NCBI GenBank assembly: GCA_002410125.1 | Contig: DHQH01000091.1 | Location: 1,361 to 12,295 of the forward strand | DNA: 10,935 bases | Direction of reading: 5' to 3' | Origin: Alphaproteobacteria bacterium UBA5343 | Lineage (GTDB): Bacteria > Pseudomonadota > Alphaproteobacteria > RF32 > UBA5343 | Shown here: positions 1-6,571 of the stretch, in pieces | How the letters are laid out: each line of letters starts with the position of its first letter | Position numbering within the stretch: position 1 is the first letter of the stretch | The notes under the pieces: model-generated | The model's input: only the letters and a program-made list of their open reading frames with translations | Told to the model about the DNA's origin: nothing | Databases searched by the model: none | Translations under genes and position numbers: made by a program

Positions 1-242
1 ATACTCAAGGAAAAGTTCCATTAATTGCCTCTGGTGGTATTATGACAGGATATGATGCTTATAAAAAAATCAGAGCAGGGGCAACCTTACTTGGTTTATA
101 TTCAGCCATTATCTTTCATGGTCCAGAAGTCATAAATAAAATCAAAGAAGATTTGGCATTTTATCTAAAAAAAGATGGGTTTAAAAATGTTAATGAAGCA
201 ATTGGTGCTGATATGAAAAAGCCAGCTCAGGGACAACAATAA
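1..242 (+). CDS. pyrD: Dihydroorotate dehydrogenase (quinone), C-terminal end, 5' truncated
   Basis: This is the last 79 or so codons of class 2 dihydroorotate dehydrogenase, which oxidises dihydroorotate to orotate in pyrimidine synthesis and passes electrons to membrane quinone. The reading frame is open from base 3 to the TAA at 240-242, so the gene enters from outside the window. The visible part holds the FMN-phosphate-binding segment (ASGGIMTGYDAYKKIRAGA) followed by LYSAIIFHGP, which matches the family's typical L-Y-[ST]-A-x-x-[YF]-x-G-P stretch. It ends with the usual C-terminal helix and a 'DGFKNVNEAIGAD' block. The catalytic serine and N-terminal membrane helices lie outside the window. 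The stop codon overlaps the next start by one base (TAATG), so the two genes are probably co-transcribed and translationally coupled. The family call is confident; class 2 is favoured by the C-terminal DGF-AIGAD block. Confidence 0.92.
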   Translation, partial: TQGKVPLIASGGIMTGYDAYKKIRAGATLLGLYSAIIFHGPEVINKIKEDLAFYLKKDGFKNVNEAIGADMKKPAQGQQ

Positions 243-1111
243 TGAGAACCATAAAACCAATTGTAAATATCTCAAAAATTGTAGATAAATATGATGTTTT
301 TATCGTTGATATGCTAGGAGTTATGCATAAAGGTGGGGATGCTATAAGTAGTTCTGTTGAGGCGATTAAAAAGCTCAAAGAACAAGGTAAAAAAATATAT
401 TTCCTAACCAATTCCTCAAGAAGATTAAAAGAAGGATATAAATATTTTCCCAAGCATAATATTCCAACTGAATTTCACGATGGTTTTTTAACATCTGGTG
501 AGGTTCTTTATCATAAATTACTAAATAAATCAAAAGGTTTTGACAAATTAGGAAATAAGTATTACTATCTGGGAGCTAATCAAGAAAGATCTGTATTAGA
601 TGAATTCGATGAATATGTCAAAGTATCAGATATTTCTGCAACAGATTTTATTTTTGTAACAGGTATTACTAATCCCAGTGATAAGATAGAAGATTATATT
701 CCAAGTCTAACTTTCGCTCATCAAAAAAACTTACCACTTCTTTGTGCTAATTCTGATATTGTCTTATATTTTGACGGTATAAGAGGTATGGGGCCAGGAC
801 TAATCGCCCAAAAATATGCAGAAATGGGAGGTAAAGTAGTGTCAGTTGGCAAACCGCAAAAACAACTTTTCAAATATTGTATAGAAGCAAGTGGTGAAAT
901 AAATAATGATAGAGTAGTTGTAATTGGTGATTCAATCCCCAATGATATTAAAGGGGCTAATGATACGAATATAGACTCAGTTCTAATCACTCAAGGTATT
1001 CATGTAGATTTCCTTGGTGAGGGTTATATACCAGATATAGAAAAGGTTAGAAACCTTTCTTTAGAATACGGGGCATATCCTGATTGGGCAATATCAGGAT
1101 TTAGATGGTAA
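242..1111 (+). CDS. HAD-superfamily class IIA hydrolase (TIGR01459-like)
   Basis: A 289-residue cytoplasmic phosphatase-fold protein of the HAD class IIA (NagD-like) group. Motif I is DMLGVMHKGG with the likely nucleophile Asp23. Motif II is LTNSSRR (Thr56-Asn57). The motif III lysine is Lys204 in VGKPQ, and motif IV is GDSIPND with Asp230 and Asp235. The second Asp of the classic DxD motif is replaced by Leu25. The TIGR01459 subfamily, common in alphaproteobacteria, usually has DxWGV here, so this is a subfamily trait rather than decay. The cap lies between residues 60 and 200. The protein ends in a Trp-rich tail (DWAISGFRW). The start at 242 has a good AGGGA at 229-233, eight bases upstream, inside pyrD. 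The substrate is unknown; a sugar-phosphate or nucleotide phosphatase is possible, but nothing in the sequence decides it. It lies between pyrD and a small exported protein in one apparent operon. Confidence 0.88.
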   Translation: MRTIKPIVNISKIVDKYDVFIVDMLGVMHKGGDAISSSVEAIKKLKEQGKKIYFLTNSSRRLKEGYKYFPKHNIPTEFHDGFLTSGEVLYHKLLNKSKGFDKLGNKYYYLGANQERSVLDEFDEYVKVSDISATDFIFVTGITNPSDKIEDYIPSLTFAHQKNLPLLCANSDIVLYFDGIRGMGPGLIAQKYAEMGGKVVSVGKPQKQLFKYCIEASGEINNDRVVVIGDSIPNDIKGANDTNIDSVLITQGIHVDFLGEGYIPDIEKVRNLSLEYGAYPDWAISGFRW

Positions 1112-1114
1112 AAA

Positions 1115-1633
1115 ATGAGAAAACTATTTTTAACATTGATAATTTTATTATCTCTTTTAATTTTTCAAGAAAAACCATATTCAGCAGATGAAATGGACTT
1201 CGATACAACTGTGTCTTCAAATGAAATAGAAGATTTTTTAGAAGTTTGGTATTTATATAACAAACAAGGTATGTATGAGCATAAATACAAAACCAGCCAA
1301 AAAGATATGTCACTAGATTACAGTCCAAAAATTACCAAATGGTTGGCTAAGCATAAATGGCAGGTTGATAGATTTTTCTACTGTGAAAAAAGACTTCAAG
1401 ATATCTTAAAAGCCAAAGAACTAAGAGATTTATATACAGATTCTAAACCGATGTTAGAAGGTCAAATCATAACTGAAGAGCAAAAAGGGAGATATGCTAA
1501 TAAATCTTTGATAAAAGCTCTAAGAGATAATATTAAAGATATGTCTAAGGCTCCATATGATGCAGGTGTGACCGATGAAGAAATTGATTTAGTTGGTGCA
1601 AATTATCAATATATCACATCTTACATTTCATAA
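1115..1633 (+). CDS. Small exported protein of unknown function
   Basis: A 172-residue protein that I do not recognise. Residues 1-24 look like a Sec signal peptide: MRK, then a Leu/Ile-rich core (residues 4-17), then a likely cleavage after YSA at 24. Without cleavage the segment would be a membrane anchor. The mature part is about 148 residues, rich in Lys, Tyr, Asp and Glu, probably mostly helical, with no cysteine pair and no repeat. It is therefore likely periplasmic or surface-exposed. The gene begins 3 bases after the HAD stop, has no strong Shine-Dalgarno sequence and is probably translated by coupling as the last gene of the pyrD-HAD unit. It converges on uup, with a cluster of palindromic repeats between. 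AT content and codon use match its neighbours, so nothing suggests recent transfer. Confidence 0.75.
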   Translation: MRKLFLTLIILLSLLIFQEKPYSADEMDFDTTVSSNEIEDFLEVWYLYNKQGMYEHKYKTSQKDMSLDYSPKITKWLAKHKWQVDRFFYCEKRLQDILKAKELRDLYTDSKPMLEGQIITEEQKGRYANKSLIKALRDNIKDMSKAPYDAGVTDEEIDLVGANYQYITSYIS

Positions 1634-1650
1634 GATTATTTCTACCTTAC

Positions 1651-1723
1651 CGTCATTCCTGCTGTTTTTCCTTCACGACAAGTCGTGCGTCATTCCTGCG
1701 AAGGCAGGAATCTCTGAACATCC
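1651..1723. repeat. Palindromic repeat, GTCATTCCTGC family, one full copy plus a head fragment
   Basis: CGTCATTCCTGC occurs at 1651-1662 and again at 1688-1699. The second copy is complete: ATTCCTGC (1692-1699), loop GAAG, GCAGGAAT (1704-1711), a perfect 8-base stem followed by a short tail. The first copy has only the left arm. Between them lies another perfect hairpin, CACGAC-AA-GTCGTG (1674-1687). Elements starting GTCATTCCTGCGAA are a familiar dispersed intergenic repeat in several AT-rich bacteria. Copy number in this genome cannot be judged from one window. Confidence 0.8.
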
Positions 1724-1736
1724 CAATAAGTTGGGT

Positions 1737-1790
1737 GTCATCTCGAAGCATCACTTCTGTCATCTCGAGCGAAGTCGAGAGATCTTTTTA
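1737..1790. repeat. Palindromic repeat, GTCATCTCGA family, with terminator-like end
   Basis: GTCATCTCGA occurs at 1737-1746 and 1759-1768, 22 bases apart. The second copy continues into a hairpin in which CTCGA (1764-1768) pairs with TCGAG (starting at 1775), extended by ATCTC against GAGAT, and is followed by CTTTTT at 1784-1789. On the + strand this resembles a Rho-independent terminator and could end the pyrD-HAD-exported-protein transcript. The first copy is head-only, the same pattern as the neighbouring repeat family. Confidence 0.7.
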
Positions 1791-1818
1791 ACTCAAAATA
1801 ATTCCTAACAAGTTAACT

Positions 1819-1852
1819 CGTCATCGGGAAAGACAACGGCCCGTAGCAATCT
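1819..1852. repeat. Palindromic repeat, GTCAT...GTRGYAATCT family, divergent copy
   Basis: This starts CGTCAT and ends GTAGCAATCT, with CGGG (1825-1828) able to pair with CCCG (1840-1843). The tail matches those at 3721-3730 (GTGGTAATCT) and 6596-6604 (the end of GTGGCAATCT), so I place the three in one family. It lies 5 bases beyond the uup stop codon, in the 3' untranslated region. It is the most degenerate of the three copies. Confidence 0.6.
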
Positions 1853-1857
1853 CGTAA

Positions 1858-3681
1858 TTATATATCCAAAGCCTCTTTTGCTTCCATAGCTTCAAACCAT
1901 TCGATCTCTTTATTGTCTTTTTTAGCTCGAATGCCTTCTAACTCTTTTGTGAGTTTTTCAAATTTTGCATAATCTTTCTCATATAATTCAGGATTAGCAA
2001 GCTCTTCTTCAATACCTGAAATCTTAACTTCTAATTTTTCAATATCGCTTGGCAATATTTCTAAAGCTCTTTTATATTTATAGCTAAGTTTATGAGAATT
2101 ATCATTCTTTGGTTTTTGTTTTACTTCCCTAACAGGGGCTTTATTCTGTTTTTTCTTTGCTCCGGCTTCAAGTTTTGCTCGTCGCTCTAAATAATCAGAA
2201 TACCCGCCAACAAATTCTTCAACATTGCCATCACCATTCATCACCACAACAGACGATACCACTCTATCCAAGAAGTTTCTATCATGGCTCACCACTAAAA
2301 CAGTCCCTTCATAATCCGCAATCACTTCTTGCAATAGATCTAAAGTCTCCATATCCAAATCATTGGTCGGCTCATCAAGGATAATAAAATTAGATGTCTT
2401 AGCTAAAGTTCTAGCCAGCATCAATCTATTTTTCTCTCCCCCAGATAATGCTCCAACAGGAGTATGAGCTTGATCAGGATCAAATAAAAATTCTTTAATA
2501 TAAGCTACTACATGACGAGGCCTACCTCTAACCATAATTGTATCATTCTTATCAGCTAAAACTTCCCAAATAGTTTTCTTTGGATTTAGCGAACATCTAT
2601 CTTGTTCAAAATAGGCAATGTCCAGATTCTTTCCGATTCTAATATGTCCTTCATCAGCCTCTAATTCTTTAAGTAAAATCTTAAGTAAGGTTGTTTTACC
2701 AGCACCGTTAGGTCCAATAATTCCAATCTTATTACCTCTCATAATTTTAGTAGAGAAGTTTCTAATTATAGTCCTATCACCAAATGATTTTTTGATATTT
2801 TTAGCCTCAATTATAAGCTTTGATTTTACCTCATCTTGCACTTCCGCAGCTAGGCTAATATTACCAGTTACTCCAACTTGTTGCTTTCTAATTTCTCTAA
2901 GTTCCTGTAAACGACGAAGCCTTCCCATATTTCTTTTTCTACGAGCTGTAACTCCTTTATGAAGCCACTCAGTCTCTCTTGCTATCATCTTATTTAGGCG
3001 ATTTTTTTCTTTAGCTTCTTTTTCATATTCTTTTTCTTGCCATTCTTCAAAATCTCTAAAATTAATCTTCCCCTGTCTAATAATTCCTCTATCAAGCCAA
3101 AAAACCTGATTAGTGGTATTTTCTAAAAAACTTCTATCATGACTAATAATAATCACAGCCCCGTTATAATTCTTGATTTGTTTTTCAAGCCAAAAAATTG
3201 CAGATAAGTCCAAATGGTTAGTAGGTTCGTCAAGCAACATAATATCAGGGTTATCAATAAAAGCACGAGCAAGAGCTGCTCTTCTAATCTCACCACCTGA
3301 GCATTTTTTAGGGTGTTGGCTAATATTAATCCCAAGTTCTTTCACAAATCCATCCGCCATAAATCTCAAATTTTCTTTATCAAAGTCTGAATATTCAGGA
3401 GAATTAATTCCCGATAAGATATAGTCTAATAAATTATCAAAACCTGACAAATCAGGTTCTTGCATCATATAAGAAACCGACACCCCAGGTTCAATATACA
3501 TCTCGCCATCATCTGGTTCAATAATCCCTGCTACCACTTTCATTAAGGTTGATTTACCAGATCCATTCCGACCAACTAAACAGATTTTATCACCCTTTGA
3601 TACATTCATCTCTACATCTGTAAATAAAGGGCTTTCACTAAATCTAAGTTCAATATTTTTCAATGTTAAAATCGGCGGCAT
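1858..3681 (-). CDS. uup: ABC-F family ATPase Uup
   Basis: A 607-residue soluble protein with two ABC ATPase domains and no membrane segment. Domain 1 has Walker A GRNGSGKST (37-45), signature CSGGE (127-131), Walker B and catalytic Glu152 in LLDEPTNHLD, and switch His181. Domain 2 has Walker A GPNGAGKTT (323-331), LSGGE (412-416) and LDEPTNDLD with Glu437. A charged linker at about 215-265 joins them (KGVTARRKRNMGRLRRLQELRE region). A basic stretch at about 520-545 leads to a coiled-coil C-terminal domain (about 545-605). That domain and the full length separate Uup from EttA and YheS. ABC-F proteins act on ribosomes, and Uup has also been linked to DNA transactions and transposon excision. 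The ATG at 3681 is supported by AGGA on the - strand (3688-3691), six bases upstream. In signature 1, the usual Leu is Cys127. It has its own likely promoter and a palindromic repeat in its leader. Confidence 0.95.
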   Translation of the reverse strand: MPPILTLKNIELRFSESPLFTDVEMNVSKGDKICLVGRNGSGKSTLMKVVAGIIEPDDGEMYIEPGVSVSYMMQEPDLSGFDNLLDYILSGINSPEYSDFDKENLRFMADGFVKELGINISQHPKKCSGGEIRRAALARAFIDNPDIMLLDEPTNHLDLSAIFWLEKQIKNYNGAVIIISHDRSFLENTTNQVFWLDRGIIRQGKINFRDFEEWQEKEYEKEAKEKNRLNKMIARETEWLHKGVTARRKRNMGRLRRLQELREIRKQQVGVTGNISLAAEVQDEVKSKLIIEAKNIKKSFGDRTIIRNFSTKIMRGNKIGIIGPNGAGKTTLLKILLKELEADEGHIRIGKNLDIAYFEQDRCSLNPKKTIWEVLADKNDTIMVRGRPRHVVAYIKEFLFDPDQAHTPVGALSGGEKNRLMLARTLAKTSNFIILDEPTNDLDMETLDLLQEVIADYEGTVLVVSHDRNFLDRVVSSVVVMNGDGNVEEFVGGYSDYLERRAKLEAGAKKKQNKAPVREVKQKPKNDNSHKLSYKYKRALEILPSDIEKLEVKISGIEEELANPELYEKDYAKFEKLTKELEGIRAKKDNKEIEWFEAMEAKEALDI

Positions 3682-3697
3682 ATATTTTCCTGTCCAT

Positions 3698-3730
3698 CGT
3701 CATTGCGAGGGCTTTAGCCCGTGGTAATCT
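3698..3730. repeat. Palindromic repeat, GTCATTGCGAG family, in the uup leader
   Basis: The element starts GTCATTGCGAG and ends CGTGGTAATCT. Its core is a perfect GGGCT-TT-AGCCC hairpin (3709-3720), and the outer arms ATTGC and GTAAT can partly pair. It sits 16 bases upstream of the uup start codon and immediately beyond its ribosome-binding site (3688-3691), downstream of the likely uup promoter. It would therefore be transcribed into the uup mRNA leader as a hairpin. Same family as 1819-1852 and 6572-6604. Confidence 0.75.
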
Positions 3731-3761
3731 AATAATTAAGAAAATCTATACATCATTCATC

Positions 3762-3791
3762 ATAAAAAAGAAAGCATAAATTAAAAGTCAA
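3762..3791 (-). promoter_or_regulatory. Likely sigma-70 promoter for uup
   Basis: Reading the - strand, TTGACT (3786-3791) is a good -35 and TTTTAT (3762-3767) a weak -10, with an 18-base spacer. The start of transcription would be near 3755, giving a leader of about 75 bases that contains the palindromic repeat and the AGGA ribosome-binding site. Prediction only; the -10 is poor. Confidence 0.4.
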
Positions 3792-3875
3792 ACTATAAAG
3801 TTGTAAATATGATTTTATATACCATATTAGATTTATTGCATTCTTATTCTGTAAACTATTTAAAACCTACAACTT

Positions 3876-4247
3876 ATGAAACTATCATTATGTATTTTAG
3901 CAGTGTTAATATCTTTACTACCTATACATTTTTTAATGAGAAGAGTGAAGAGAGCCTTTGTGGTAGATATCAAAACCACTATCCTTACATCTGCTTGTTT
4001 AGTCTTTACCTTTATTCATATCGCATTACTTTTTCTTTCAATCTCAATGTTAAAGGCGATTTTAATAGGTGAAGAACTTTATATCGTTATTGGAGGATTA
4101 GGGAGTTTACTTTATTTAATTTCTATAACTTTTTTAGTGCTAGCTATTAAGCTACAAAAGGAAAATTATAGAAAACTATCGTTTAGTACGTTCACATTGT
4201 ATGCGATAGCGTATGTGTTTGTTGTTGTAGAGATTGGTGTATTGTAA
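3876..4247 (+). CDS. Small integral membrane protein, four predicted helices
   Basis: A 123-residue, very hydrophobic protein that I cannot assign to a family. Four membrane segments are visible at about 2-20, 36-58, 69-91 and 101-121. They are joined by a basic loop (MRRVKRAF, 21-28), a short loop around 60-67 with two Glu, and a basic loop (KLQKENYRK, 92-100). By the positive-inside rule the two basic loops face the cytoplasm, which puts both termini on the outer side. No catalytic motif is evident. No convincing Shine-Dalgarno sequence precedes the ATG at 3876, and the alternative frame starting at 3809 is not membrane-like and has poor composition. The gene is divergent from uup and is followed within 5 bases by a strong hairpin terminator, so it is probably monocistronic. 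Clean helix spacing argues it is real, but its function is unknown. Confidence 0.65.
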   Translation: MKLSLCILAVLISLLPIHFLMRRVKRAFVVDIKTTILTSACLVFTFIHIALLFLSISMLKAILIGEELYIVIGGLGSLLYLISITFLVLAIKLQKENYRKLSFSTFTLYAIAYVFVVVEIGVL

Positions 4248-4251
4248 AGAA

Positions 4252-4280
4252 AAAGAGAGGCTAAGAACCTCTCTTTTTTT
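4252..4280. terminator. Bidirectional Rho-independent terminator
   Basis: AAAGAGAGG (4252-4260) pairs perfectly with CCTCTCTTT (4268-4276) around a 7-base loop, followed by a T run to 4280. On the - strand the same stem is followed by TTTTTCTTT. It can end both the small membrane protein gene (+) and the tRNA-His gene (-), which lie on either side. Confidence 0.85.
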
Positions 4281-4281
4281 A

Positions 4282-4359
4282 TGGGGCGAATGACCGGATT
4301 TGAACCGGCGACATCCGGTACCACAAACCGACGCTCTAACCAACTGAGCTACATTCGCC
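4282..4359 (-). tRNA. tRNA-His (anticodon GUG)
   Basis: The - strand folds into a complete cloverleaf. The acceptor stem is GCGAATG/CATTCGC, followed by U8-A9. The D arm is GCTC...GAGC with GG at 18-19. The anticodon arm is TCGGT/ACCGG with loop TTGTGGT, giving GTG. The T arm is GCCGG/CCGGT with loop TTCAAAT. The 3' CCA is encoded. One extra G precedes the 7-bp acceptor and faces C73, which is the G-1:C73 pair recognised by histidyl-tRNA synthetase; it is encoded rather than added later. The gene stands alone, with a bidirectional terminator 1 base beyond its 3' end and a likely promoter just upstream. Confidence 0.97.
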
Positions 4360-4375
4360 ATAAATATTGACTGTC

Positions 4376-4404
4376 TTTTTACATATAATGCAGTCCTAAG
4401 TCAA
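4376..4404 (-). promoter_or_regulatory. Likely promoter of tRNA-His
   Basis: On the - strand TTGACT (4399-4404) is followed after 17 bases by TAAAAA (4376-4381). Transcription would begin about 10 bases before the mature tRNA, a normal short leader. The -35 is good and the -10 poor; the position is what makes it credible. Confidence 0.45.
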
Positions 4405-4461
4405 GCCCAAAAACATATAATTATTAATTTTTTCTTCCCAAAATTAAAACTTATTAACTCC

Positions 4462-4509
4462 TTCATAACTATTTTAAAGATAAAATATAACAAGATACAG
4501 AAATTCTGT
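4462..4509 (+). promoter_or_regulatory. Possible promoter and operator of the D,D-carboxypeptidase-mipZ unit
   Basis: TTCATA (4462-4467) and TATAAC (4486-4491), separated by 18 bases, form an acceptable sigma-70 promoter. Just downstream, at about +1, lies a perfect palindrome ACAGAA-A-TTCTGT (4497-4509) that could be a repressor site. The leader to the ATG at 4588 would be about 90 bases. I see no riboswitch in it. Weak, sequence-only evidence. Confidence 0.33.
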
Positions 4510-4587
4510 GGATTACAGGTGATATTTTATGACAAGGATTAGCTAAAAAGTTAGTCTGTCAAAGTACTCAAGAATTAGAAAGAAGCT

Positions 4588-5727
4588 ATGAAAAGAATTT
4601 TTGCCACATTAATAATAGGAGCCTTCTACTTCCTAAGCGCTGCAAATATTGCTAATGCAGCCCAGTCTTCTATTGTTCTAAATGCTAATAATGGTGAAAT
4701 AATTTCTGAAGCTAATGCCGATGCAGCAATTTATCCAGCATCCCTTACCAAAGTTATGACTCTTTATATGGTTTTTGATGCTGTAGAAAAGGGATGGTTG
4801 AACTTTGATGAAGATTTACCAATCTCAAGAACAGCTCAAAATAGATCACCATCAAGATTAGGTTTAAGAGCTGGCAAAACTATAAAATTAAAAGATGCTG
4901 TTATGGCTTTGATCGTAAAATCAGCCAATGATGCTGCTACTGTAATTGCCGAAGCATTAGGCGGTAGCGAGCAAGAATTTGCAAAAATGATGACTAAAGT
5001 TGCAAGAGAGCTAGGTATGAAAGATACTACTTTCAAAAATGCCTCAGGTTTGCCAAATAGAGCTCAAAAAACCACTGCTCGTGATATGGCAATGCTTGGT
5101 ATGGCAATGTATCATCACTTCCCACAATATTATCATCTTTTTTCTACTAAAAAATTCACTTATAACGGCACAACTCATTATACTCATAATAAATTACTTA
5201 AAAAATTCGATGGTGCAGACGGTCTAAAAACGGGTTATATTGCTGCTGCTGGTTTTAATATTATCACATCAGCTACCAGAAAAGATGAAAGAGTAATCGC
5301 TGTTGTTATGGGTTATAAAACTTCTAAAAAAAGAGATGCTAAAACCGCAAGTCTGATGCACACAGCTCTTAATCATTTAGTTATGTCTCCAGATAATATT
5401 CCATTACCAATGCAAAAACCAGGAACTAAAATAGCCAAAGTTAAAAAAATCAATAGCAATTGGGCAATTCAAATTGGAGCATTTTCTAACTATGCCAAAG
5501 CCAGAAACTATGCAATTAATGTTCAAACAAATCTTTCAGAAAAAATTGGTATAAAAGAAATTCAAGTATTGGCTCATCAATCAGGTCCTGCTATAGTCTA
5601 CAGGTCAAGGCTTATGGGTATGGAAGAAAAAATTGCTAACACCGCTTGTAAAGAACTCAAAAAACAGGACAAATCTTGCTTAGTTATTTCTCCAAACACA
5701 AAATCTACTCAAATAGCCAACAGATAA
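4588..5727 (+). CDS. dacA: D-alanyl-D-alanine carboxypeptidase with C-terminal SPOR domain
   Basis: A 379-residue periplasmic, peptidase S11 family (PBP5/6-like) enzyme that removes the terminal D-Ala from peptidoglycan pentapeptides. A signal peptide spans residues 1-24 (cleavage after NANA, before AQSS). The three active-site motifs are intact: SLTK with Ser52 and Lys55, SAN at 112-114, and KTG at 214-216. After the catalytic domain, a Lys-rich linker (about 277-289) leads to a SPOR domain (about 291-370, starting NWAIQIGAFSNYAKA). SPOR domains bind denuded glycan at the division septum, so this enzyme is probably targeted there. It lacks the amphipathic membrane-anchoring C-terminal helix of E. 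coli PBP5. The start is supported by AGAAAGAAG just upstream. mipZ follows after 31 bases, so the two probably form an operon. The symbol is a family label; dacF or dacC are used for similar proteins. Confidence 0.93.
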   Translation: MKRIFATLIIGAFYFLSAANIANAAQSSIVLNANNGEIISEANADAAIYPASLTKVMTLYMVFDAVEKGWLNFDEDLPISRTAQNRSPSRLGLRAGKTIKLKDAVMALIVKSANDAATVIAEALGGSEQEFAKMMTKVARELGMKDTTFKNASGLPNRAQKTTARDMAMLGMAMYHHFPQYYHLFSTKKFTYNGTTHYTHNKLLKKFDGADGLKTGYIAAAGFNIITSATRKDERVIAVVMGYKTSKKRDAKTASLMHTALNHLVMSPDNIPLPMQKPGTKIAKVKKINSNWAIQIGAFSNYAKARNYAINVQTNLSEKIGIKEIQVLAHQSGPAIVYRSRLMGMEEKIANTACKELKKQDKSCLVISPNTKSTQIANR

Positions 5728-5758
5728 TACAACGATATATACTCATAAAGGCTTTATA

Positions 5759-6562
5759 ATGCAAAAAAATGCAAAAATTATTGTTATCGGTAATGAAAAA
5801 GGCGGAACAGGTAAAACAACACTTACCATGAATTTAATAATTGCTATTTTAGAAAAAGGATTTGCAGTTTCTTCAATTGATATTGATGGTAGGCAAGGCA
5901 CCCTAACGAAATATATCAATAACCGTAGCAATTTTGCAAAAAGCAATAATATAAAGCTCGAAATCCCTAACCATCATGCTATCATCCCAACCTTGGCTGA
6001 AGAAATAACCGTTGATAAAATAGCTCAAGATATTGAAAACCTAAAAACTAAGATTTCAGAGCTAAAAAGGACTTCAGATGTAATAATTATCGATACACCA
6101 GGGAGTGACAATCACCTGTCAAAAACAGCCCTTTTAATAGCGGATATGCTTATCACTCCATTAAATGATAGCTTGTTAGATTTAGATGTTTTAGCTGATG
6201 TTGATGTAAAGAAAAAAGAAATATTAAAAACTAGTCATTATTCAGAAAAATTATGGGATATTAGAAAAGAGCGAGCATTGATTAATAAAAAAGCTCTTGA
6301 TTGGATAGTCTTAAAAAATAGGGTATTACATTTTAATAGTAAAAATAAAAAGCTAATGGATAAATTATTAGGTGATTTATCAAAAAGAATAGGTTTTGCT
6401 TATATTGAAGGGTTAGGGGAACGAACAATCTATAAAGAGTTATTTTTAGATGGTTTGACTGTTCAAGATATGAAAAAAGCAGGTGTAAAACTTCCAATGA
6501 CAACTTCACATCTAAATGCCCGCCGCGAAGTAAGAAATCTAATTAACAATATCATATCTTAA
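5759..6562 (+). CDS. mipZ: Division plane positioning ATPase MipZ
   Basis: A 267-residue ParA/MinD-type P-loop ATPase. In alphaproteobacteria MipZ binds ParB at the chromosome poles and forms a gradient that blocks FtsZ assembly away from midcell. The deviant Walker A is KGGTGKTT (14-21) after IIVIGNE, with Lys14 as the signature lysine. A switch-region DIDGRQGT follows (41-48), and Walker B is IIIDTPGSD with Asp112. MipZ-specific stretches are clear: ITPLNDSLLDLDVLADVD, ALDWIVLKNR, KRIGFAYIEGLGER-IYKELF-DGLT and the C-terminal HLNARREVR block. These exclude generic ParA, MinD and Soj. The ATG at 5759 has AAAGG (5747-5751), 7 bases upstream. It lies 31 bases after the SPOR-domain carboxypeptidase and probably shares its transcript. 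A palindromic repeat and a terminator follow. No minC or minE is nearby. Confidence 0.95.
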   Translation: MQKNAKIIVIGNEKGGTGKTTLTMNLIIAILEKGFAVSSIDIDGRQGTLTKYINNRSNFAKSNNIKLEIPNHHAIIPTLAEEITVDKIAQDIENLKTKISELKRTSDVIIIDTPGSDNHLSKTALLIADMLITPLNDSLLDLDVLADVDVKKKEILKTSHYSEKLWDIRKERALINKKALDWIVLKNRVLHFNSKNKKLMDKLLGDLSKRIGFAYIEGLGERTIYKELFLDGLTVQDMKKAGVKLPMTTSHLNARREVRNLINNIIS

Positions 6563-6571
6563 ACATTTATT

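Noticed and set aside
1593..1808. 71-codon open frame on the + strand through the repeat cluster
   Set aside because: It starts inside the exported-protein gene in another frame and consists of palindromic repeats; no ribosome-binding site.
1651..1852. Possible CRISPR array from closely spaced repeats
   Set aside because: Units differ in sequence and spacing, are palindromic with short loops, and have no regular spacers; no cas genes are present.
2618..2962. 114-codon open frame on the + strand inside uup
   Set aside because: It is the antisense shadow of a clearly conserved ABC-F gene; hydrophobic composition comes from the reverse complement of charged codons.
3809..4072. 87-codon open frame on the + strand overlapping the small membrane protein
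   Set aside because: The 3876-4247 frame has clean membrane helices and ends right before a terminator; this frame does not.
4282..4359. tRNA gene as an integration site for a mobile element
   Set aside because: No integrase, no repeated tRNA 3' end elsewhere in the window, and the flanks are a terminator and a promoter.
4176..4361. 61-codon open frame on the - strand starting MANVAQLVRAS
   Set aside because: It is a translation of the tRNA-His gene and the terminator beside it, a well-known kind of false gene.
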